From Jimgerdemannia flammicorona (lineage: Eukaryota > Mucoromycota > Endogonomycetes > Endogonales > Endogonaceae): a DNA stretch of 13,308 nt. The notes under the pieces were generated by a model, which had not been told where the DNA came from, did not search any database, and saw only the letters and a program-made list of their open reading frames with translations. Positions 8,155 through 13,308 of this stretch are shown in pieces (position 1 is the first letter of the stretch; each line of letters begins with the position of its first letter). A program made the position numbers and the translations under genes. The stretch lies in contig RBNI01004882.1 of the NCBI GenBank assembly GCA_003990745.1, forward strand, positions 1-13,308, given 5' to 3'.

Positions 8155-9945
8155 CTAGATTTGATCACCATTTGCACTGCTGCAGAATAAGTTCACTCTC
8201 TCTGTTGCCACCTTCCTGATGTCAGCCATCCTGCTTTCATCAACATCATATCCCTCATCATCCAGAAGGGCAGCCACCATCACCGTCACCAGCTTAGGCC
8301 CCTGCATCACTACATTGAGGAACCTCTCCCAAGCCTCTTGAGATCTCTGAAACATGTCCACTTCCTTAATGTCTTCCTCCACCAGCTCCTCGAGTACTGC
8401 CTGATACCAGCTCTCTACCATCATCACCAGGGGCCCAGGAGTCAATGGCCTGGGGGTCCTGCTCAGCTCTTGCAGTTGCTCTCTGTCTGCAGACACATCA
8501 GAAGCCACATCCACCAGTTCATCCTCCTTCGCAACTTTCTCCAAGTGAATAACCTCGCCAGCTTCAGGGCACTCCCAATGAACATTCGCTGCCTCAGCCA
8601 TACAGGTATCCTCCACCTGAGTCTCCAGCACCACTTCATTATCTACCTCAAAGCCTCCTCCACCAACCTCCTCCTTATCTGCCCACTTTCCTCTCACTGG
8701 CGCATGTGCCGAGTCCTCTACACCACCCAGCTGGGAAAAGGACACCTCCACTGCCTCCACTCCTTCCATCTGATTCTTGGCCGCTTCTACTCTTACCTCC
8801 TCTTCCACTGCTGTTCCTTAAATGGCCGCCTGCAGATGCTCCTAGTTCCACTTCTACCACCTCTTCCACTTGCCATCAGCTTCGATCCAGATCCAATCCT
8901 TGGCATACTCCTCCCACTTCCTCTTTTGCAGCTCCTTGGCAGCCTCCCTCTCCTCCAGAGCAATCGCCAACTCTTCCTCCTCTGGTTCCACTCCCTTCCT
9001 CCTCCACACCTTGCACTCTTGCCCCCCAATTCTGATCCCCTCAGGCCAGTCATTGCCCAGCCCAGTAGCCTCCTTGCCTTCCAGCCGCAGCATCACCTCA
9101 TAGTTGCCATTCCTCAACTTAGTGCCCTTCCAAAACATGAACCCGCAGTCCACCATCTCGCCATATCCACCCAGCGCCTCCACCACCATCTCCTTGGTCT
9201 CCTGTCTGCCCAAAGTTGGCAATCCTTCCACCACCAGCCGAACAGCATGCAGATCCCACCTCAGACACCTTGCCATTCCAATCCAGACACCCTTGACCAC
9301 CATCCCTTTCTCCAGTGCCTTCACCATCGCATCCTCCTCCACAAATCCAACCTCCACAGCCTCCGCCGAAGGGATAAACTTCAGGGATTCTGCCCCAGCC
9401 ACTTCCTCCCCCACCAGTCGCAGCACCTCCTTAGCTGACATCACCAATCCCAGAAAATTCGCTGAAACTGCCCATGTCGACACCAATTTATGGATGAAAG
9501 GTCTCACAACCAACTCGTCTATTCCTGCTGCCAGAGTCACCTTCCTCTTGGTCCCTGAAACCCCTATAGTCATCCTGCCAGGCACAGCTGTGTCACCAGC
9601 AGTCCTCTCCCCAGCCACCTGCCCAGCCACAGAAGAACCAGTCTCCAGCGTCACACCACCAGACCCCTGTCCCCTACCAGCCACCTGACCCATCACCTGA
9701 CTTATCACCTGACCCCTCCCCCTGTCAACACTACGCCCCCTCTGTCCAACCCCCATGGGCCTAGCTGCAGTCCTCCTATTCCCAACCACTGTATGCCAGG
9801 CCTCCAGCCCACCAGTCCTCCCCTGCCCACCAGCCCTTCTAGCAGGCACACCAGCCCCTGCAGCAGCTGCAAAGCTCTTGGGAAGGCCCAGACCAGGCCT
9901 CCTCCTCTCCAGATGCTCAGAGCTAGAGGATTCTTGACTAGCCAT
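8155..9945 (-). pseudogene. LINE B ORF1: RNA-binding (RRM-like) protein with acidic C-terminal domain
   Basis: I chose ATG 9945 (MASQESSSSEHL), since it falls at the position of the ORF1 starts in LINEs A and C. An in-frame ATG at 10011 would add 22 residues. The N-terminus (to about residue 130) is Gly/Arg-rich and low complexity. Roughly residues 210-305 look like an RRM-type fold (CLRWDLHAVRLVVEGLP, then a helix, then NYEVMLRLEGKEATG and GGQECKVWRR). An acidic helix EPEEEELAIALEERE follows. Between about 8870 and 8815 two compensating frameshifts create three apparent stops. After them the frame resumes and ends with DDEGYDVDESRMADIRKVA. There is no zinc knuckle. By analogy with LINE ORF1 proteins it would coat the element RNA. 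Confidence 0.85.
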
Positions 9946-10116
9946 GTCACCAAAACTTGATGGTTTTCTTCGAAACTTGTGTTGCCTTGTAGGTAGACTC
10001 CCGCCGCACAATGTACACCAGTGTGTTCGAAATAAAAACTTGAAAACGTGTTGTCTTTTGCCGAAAGATGCCTGTGTGGCTTAGCTCACTCCGAGTGGTT
10101 TGAGCAAAAGAAGTCC
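9946..10116 (-). other. 5' UTR of LINE B
   Basis: A 171-base leader from the insertion edge at 10116 to the ORF1 ATG. CACAAGTTTCGAAG about 35 bases before the ATG resembles the ACAAG...TCAAG segment in the leaders of LINEs A and C. An internal promoter would be expected here for an autonomous LINE, but I see no TATA box or clear initiator. Confidence 0.65.
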
Positions 10117-10131
10117 CTGAAAGCTGATGTC
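10117..10131. repeat. Target-site duplication of LINE B, 5' side
   Basis: CTGAAAGCTGATGTC, matching 4297-4311 with one C/T difference. The LINE A ORF1 frame reads through it from GDIVDISFQ to MWEGTMIR at 4296 once the insert is removed. Confidence 0.93.
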
Positions 10132-10945
10132 CACTATGTCACCATACTCAATCATCACCTCCTCCACCCTCTTCCTAGTCTCCTCCTTAGTCACTATGGG
10201 CACCCCCTTCACCAGAAGCTGCACCACCCTGGGGTCCCATCGCAAGCACTGCACCATGGGGACCACCACCTCCCCAACCACAACTCCAGTCTTCAGTGCC
10301 TCATCCAGTGGACAGGCCTCCTCAAAGCCCACCTCGATCCCCTCCAGACCCTTCAAGAACTTCACCAAAGCTGCCCTTGTCACCTGTTTCAAAACAAGCC
10401 GCAGAACCATCCTTGCTGTCACTGTCAAGCCCTGGAAGCACAAGGTCACTGCAAACTCCAAGATCAACTTCTTAAGTAACGGTGCCACTGCCAGCCCCAT
10501 TACACTATCTGCCAGATCCCCCTTCTGCATCAGGAACCCCTGTCCCACTTGGCTATCAGCTGTCATATCTCTTTTTTTTTCCTGATTCCCCATCACACTC
10601 TCATCAACAGTCACACCCCTAGCCACCGCACCTCCAGCCCCTACACCTGCACTCTCCACTGGAGCACCACCCCCCCCTCCCAAGGCTTGCCTTGCCCTTC
10701 CCCTCAGCACCACCAGCCCTACTGCCTACCGGCCACCCACTCCCCTTAACCTTGTCTGCGAAACTTGAGAGACCAGATCTTCCCCCATTGCCACCAGACA
10801 CTGGCCCCCCTCCAGAGCCTTCCCCATTCTTTGGTCCTCCAAAGGCCCCCATCCCCAGGCCATAACCCCTTCCCACCTGCTGCCAGTCAAAGGCTCTAGA
10901 TCCACCCAACCTAGTATGTGCACCTGTATGATTATTGCTCTCCAT
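10117..10945 (-). pseudogene. LINE A ORF1, N-terminal piece
   Basis: It starts at ATG 10945 (MESNNHTGAHTRLGG), with the motif DWQQVGRGYGLGMGAFGG at the same distance from the start as in LINE C. A Gly/Ser-rich N-terminus with SFADKVKGSGWPVG is followed by a frameshift at an 8-base C run (10670-10677). The frame then continues with NQEKKRDMTADS, LKFLKGLEGIEVGFEE, CLRWDPRVVQLLVKGVP and GDIVDISFQ, ending at the LINE B insertion in the middle of the RRM-like domain. The remainder is at 4296-3121. A tract of 9 A in the sense strand (T at 10572-10580) encodes Glu-Lys-Lys and is conserved in LINE C. Confidence 0.9.
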
Positions 10946-11155
10946 GTTGCTAGTTGCCTTTCACCAAAAACATTGTCAAAAGTATTACTTGAGTCTTGTA
11001 TTACCTAAATGTTACCGGTGAAAGGTGTGCTAGTGGTGGCTTCCTCTCTAGTTCTAGGTAGTATGGTGGTGAACGCCTTTCTCTGGTACTATTCACGTTA
11101 CACAAGCTTCAAGCAACAGTTTTTCGATACAAAGCGGAGGAAAGGTATTATAAAC
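10946..11155. other. Divergent leader region between LINEs A and C
   Basis: This holds two 5' UTRs back to back. Reading left from 11016, the LINE A leader has GTAAC...ACAAG (10995-10999)...TCAAG then ATG 10945. Reading right from 11086, the LINE C leader has GTACT...ACAAG (11102-11106)...TCAAG then ATG 11156. The two ACAAG-to-ATG distances are almost equal, so the leaders are homologous. The 5' ends therefore meet within about 11017-11085. A 9-base inverted repeat, CCTTTCACC (10957-10965) and GGTGAAAGG (11017-11025), is present but may be chance. No cellular gene is visible. Confidence 0.65.
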
Positions 11156-13183
11156 ATGTCTTCGAGCAAGAGTTCTGATGGGCGTGCTGGGTCTGGTGGA
11201 CCTGGGGCCTTTGGCTGGCAGTAGGTTGGGAGGGGATATGGCCTGGGGATGGGGGCCTTTGGAGGGTCAATGAGCGGTGAGAGTGCTGGAGGGGGGCCGG
11301 TGTCCGGTGGGAAGGGAGGAGGGACTAGCCACATGAGTTTTGCTGACAAGGTGAAGGGGAGTGGATGGCCGACTGGAAGCTGGGCTGGTGCTGTGGTGGG
11401 GAAGGGCAAGGTGAGCCCTGGAAGGGGGGGAAGTTCTCTGGCTGGGGGTATGAGCATAGGGTCTGGAGGTGTTGTGGCTGGGGGCGGGACTGCTGATGGC
11501 GGCGTGACGGTGGATCAGGAAAAAAAAAGAGATGTGACGGCTGATGGCCAGGGGGGGCAGGGGTTCCCGATGCGGAAGGGGGACCTGGCGGATGGTGTGA
11601 CGGGACTGGCGGTGGCTCCGTTACTCAAGAAGTCTATCTCGGAGTTTGTGGCTACATTGTGCTTCCGGGGCTTAGCGGTAATGGCGAGGATGGTCCTGGG
11701 GCTTATTTCGAAGCAGGTGGTGAGGGCAGCATCGGTGAAATTCCTGAAGGGTCTGGAGGGTGTGGAGGTGGGCTTTGAGGAGGCGGGCCCCCTGGAAGAG
11801 GCACTGAGTGCTGGAGTGGCAGTTGGGGAGGTGGTGGTCCCTATGGTACACTGCTTGCAGTGGGACCCCAGGGTGGTACAGCTGATGGTGAAAGGAGTGC
11901 CCATGGTGACGAGGGAGGAGATGAGGAGGAGAGTAGAGGAGGTGATGGCAGAGTATGGGGATGTGGTGGATATTGGCTTTCAGATGTGGGAAGGGACGAT
12001 GATCAGGACAGGTGATGTCAATGTCAGGATTTGGCTAGCAGGGAGGGAGGCCACAGGGAAGACAGGTGACTGGCCCTCAGTGTTGATGTGGGGTGCTTTT
12101 ATTTGTAAGGTGTTGAGGGTGAAGGGGAGTGAGGAGGAGGAGGAGGATTTGCTGGAGGCTTTGGAGGAGATGAGTGGTGCAGTGGAAAGGCGGGCGAAGG
12201 CCTGGAAGCTCTTTGAGGAGTCGACGCACCTGGAGATTGTGGAGGGGAAGCGTCTATGCACTGACAAGAAGCAGTGGGAGCAGGCCCAGGGGCGCTTGCG
12301 ACAGAGGGAGCTTTTGGCGAGTATGACTAGAGGGGAGAAGAGGAAGGAGGATGGGGCTAGAGAGTCTGGCAGGGTCAAAGCTAGTATATGGGCTGGTGAA
12401 GGAGGAAAGGAGGCGGTGGTGACGGAGGAATGGGCTGCAAAGGTGCTGGGCAAAGATTCCTATGCTGATGGTACTTTTGAGGTTTGGGAGGAGGCATCGG
12501 ATGGTACCCCCCCCCCACTAGTCAGGAGGGGCCCGGTGAGGAGGCAAGGGGCAGATGAAGATGTTCTGATGCAGGGAGCTCAGCGAGTTACCTTTGGGGT
12601 CCCTGATGTGGCGAAAGGAGGCCAGGTGGTGGTGGTTGATGAGGATGAGCTGGTGGACGTTCCAGAGGAGGAGTGGAATGAGGATGCCAGTGTAGGTGCT
12701 GATACTATGATACTGGATGCAGGGCGGCTGGGGACTCCTGGAGGGAAGGAGATTGGGAATCTGCTGTAGATGAGCAACGTGATGGACAACCTTGCAGCTG
12801 AGGTGTTGGGGGAAGTGGATCTGAGGGCCGTGCCAGAGAAACACTGGGCACGGATTCTGCGAGGTGATGGAGTTGTGGAGGCACTGAAGACAGAGATTCT
12901 GGTGATCTTATTGGAGGATGAGAGTTATGAGGTGGATGAGGTGAGGAAGGCAGAACTGATGGTTATCGCTGGTGAAAGGGCTGCCTACTGCTGGGCAGAA
13001 CGCCATGGGTTGAAGTTCTGGCAGAAGGCCTGTGGGGAGTATTGGGAGGACTTTGAGGAGAGAGAGGATGGGGCAATGGTTGAACTTCTGGAGGGATTGG
13101 AGGCACAGGAGGCTGCGAAGAAGGAACTGGCTGCGGAACACAACTTGGATTTGGTACAGGAGGACTTGGGTGCAGATTTGTAG
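11156..13183 (+). pseudogene. LINE C ORF1: RRM-like RNA-binding protein with two nonsense codons
   Basis: The ATG at 11156 (MSSSKSSDGRAG) aligns with the LINE A start at 10945. One frame of 676 codons including the stop runs to 13183 with only two internal stops: TAG at 11222-11224 (Gln in LINE A, CAG to TAG) and TAG at 12767-12769 (Trp in LINE A, TGG to TAG). Order: Gly-rich N-terminus (VGRGYGLGMGAFGG, SFADKVKGSGWPTG), a region with LKFLKG-type helices, the RRM-like fold (CLQWDPRVVQLMVKGVP through GDWPSVLMWGAFICKV, about residues 235-325), the acidic helix GSEEEEEDLLEALEE, a charged linker, and the C-terminal domain DESYEVDEVRKAEL ending NLDLVQEDLGADL. No zinc knuckle is seen. It is the best-preserved ORF1 here and the reference for reading LINE A. 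Confidence 0.9.
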
Positions 13184-13213
13184 AGGAGAGGCTCAATCTT
13201 AACATTATTCATC

Positions 13214-13242
13214 ATGAACAGTACAACTAACATTTTCTCTCT

Positions 13243-13244
<2 letters not shown>
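13214..13244 (+). pseudogene. LINE C ORF2, first codons only
   Basis: ATG AAC AGT ACA ACT AAC ATT TTC encodes MNSTTNIF, identical to the first eight residues of LINE A ORF2 at 3089. The match ends after CTCTCTCA, where LINE A continues with AATGTGAATGG (the endonuclease Asn). The gene is therefore cut ten codons in by the poly-T insertion. Confidence 0.85.

Positions 13245-13308
<64 letters not shown>
13245..13308 (-). mobile_element. Poly(A) tail of a fourth LINE (D), body off-window
   Basis: An uninterrupted run of 64 T extends to the window edge, directly inside the LINE C ORF2 coding start. The LINE B insertion has the same signature: host LINE sequence, then poly-T, then the reversed element. 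The simplest reading is a minus-strand LINE inserted here, of which only the tail is visible. An expanded homopolymer or an assembly artefact at a contig or window edge cannot be excluded. Confidence 0.7.

Larger units (their letters stand above)
4312..10116 (-). mobile_element. LINE B: apparently full-length non-LTR retrotransposon inserted in LINE A ORF1
   Basis: In transcriptional order it has a 5' UTR (10116-9946), ORF1 (9945-8155), an intergenic stretch of 90 bases, ORF2 (8064-4452), a 3' UTR (4451-4338) and poly(A) (T run 4312-4337). Total length is 5,805 bases. The flanking 15-bp duplication fixes both ends, so it is not detectably 5'-truncated. Sequence similarity to LINE A is limited to protein level, so it is a separate family of the same broad type. 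Both ORFs are decayed. Its orientation matches LINE A, and removing it with one duplication copy (5,820 bases, a multiple of 3) keeps the LINE A ORF1 frame. Confidence 0.92.
338..10945 (-). mobile_element. LINE A: non-LTR retrotransposon, minus strand, interrupted by LINE B and an LTR
   Basis: This host element reads right to left: ORF1 (10945-10117, continuing at 4296-3121), a 31-base gap, then ORF2 (3089-1652, continuing at 864-338). LINE B fills 4312-10116 and a solo LTR fills 865-1645. The 3' part of ORF2 and the tail are not in the window, because a second LTR occupies 1-337. Its 5' UTR extends upstream of 10945 to at least about 11016, judged by similarity to the LINE C leader. Frames are broken by stops and frameshifts, and CpG looks scarce, so this is an old dead copy. 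It belongs to the same family as LINE C and to a different family from LINE B. Confidence 0.85.
11086..13244 (+). mobile_element. LINE C: relative of LINE A, plus strand, interrupted at ORF2 start
   Basis: The element comprises a leader from about 11086 (true 5' end uncertain, possibly up to 70 bases earlier), ORF1 11156-13183, a 30-base gap, and the first 31 bases of ORF2. A poly-T run then replaces the expected continuation. Proteins match LINE A closely over their whole shared length, so A and C are one family. It retains more CpG than LINE A by eye and has no frameshift in ORF1, so it looks younger. The rest of its ORF2 should lie to the right of the window, beyond the inserted element. 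Confidence 0.85.

Noticed and set aside
8338..9438. 366-codon plus-strand open frame
   Set aside because: It is the antisense shadow of LINE B ORF1, with low-complexity Leu/His/Pro-rich content and no motif. The minus strand holds the domains shared with LINEs A and C.
10068..10110. tRNA-like sequence (CCGAGTGGTTTGAGC, TAGCTCA) at the 5' edge of LINE B
   Set aside because: It is on the strand opposite LINE B and resembles only a D-arm. No anticodon arm or T-arm (GGTTCGAATCC-type box) follows in the remaining sequence, so there is no tRNA or SINE support.
10957..11025. CCTTTCACC/GGTGAAAGG inverted repeat as a terminator or operator
   Set aside because: The arms are 9 bases with a 51-base loop, in a eukaryotic context, with no further support. 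It may reflect chance or the leader homology of A and C.
11009..11158. LINE C ORF1 starting at ATG 11009
   Set aside because: The frame is open upstream by chance. The ATG at 11156 aligns with the LINE A ORF1 start, both in distance to the VGRGYG motif and in leader sequence, so 11009-11155 is 5' UTR.

Overview
This window is a eukaryotic transposable-element nest. I see no cellular protein gene, rRNA, functional tRNA or CRISPR. Four signs point to a eukaryote: non-LTR retrotransposons (LINEs) with an APE-type endonuclease and reverse transcriptase, poly(A) tails with an AATAAA signal, LTRs with TATA boxes, and heavy decay of coding frames by nonsense changes. The overall style fits a filamentous fungus, possibly a basidiomycete, but that assignment is a low-confidence inference.

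Layout. Bases 1-337 are the 5' part of an LTR on the minus strand, cut by the window edge. LINE A (minus strand) is the host element. Its ORF1 starts at 10945 and its ORF2 starts at 3089. It is split three times: by LINE B (4312-10116, same strand) inside ORF1, by a 781-bp solo LTR (865-1645, plus strand) inside the reverse transcriptase, and by the left LTR at 337. Two of these insertions can be proven from the sequence. LINE B is flanked by a 15-bp target duplication (4297-4311 and 10117-10131, one mismatch). The solo LTR is flanked by a perfect 6-bp duplication, GCAATC (859-864 and 1646-1651). In each case, removing the insert rejoins the interrupted LINE A protein frame.

LINE B is apparently full length: 171-nt 5' UTR, ORF1, ORF2 (endonuclease, reverse transcriptase, C-terminal CCHC), short 3' UTR with AATAAA, and a 26-nt poly(A). 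It is dead, with 13 in-frame stops in ORF2 and local frameshifts. To the right, LINE C (plus strand) is a close relative of LINE A placed head-to-head with it. The homologous 5' UTRs of A and C diverge from a spacer at about 11017-11085. LINE C ORF1 carries only two nonsense codons. Its ORF2 stops after 31 bases at an uninterrupted run of 64 T that continues to the window end, most simply the poly(A) tail of a fourth LINE (D, minus strand) lying outside the window.

Inferred history: A and C were established first (order not decidable). B inserted into A ORF1, two same-family LTRs inserted in opposite orientations into A ORF2, and D inserted into C. The long intact T run makes D the likely youngest. 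The genes do not form a working system today. ORF1 proteins would have bound the LINE RNA, and ORF2 proteins would have nicked the target and reverse-transcribed the RNA. The most useful observations are the dated nesting, the two inverted-repeat arrangements that could give double-stranded RNA, and a conserved acidic C-terminal domain in ORF1 where a zinc knuckle might have been expected.
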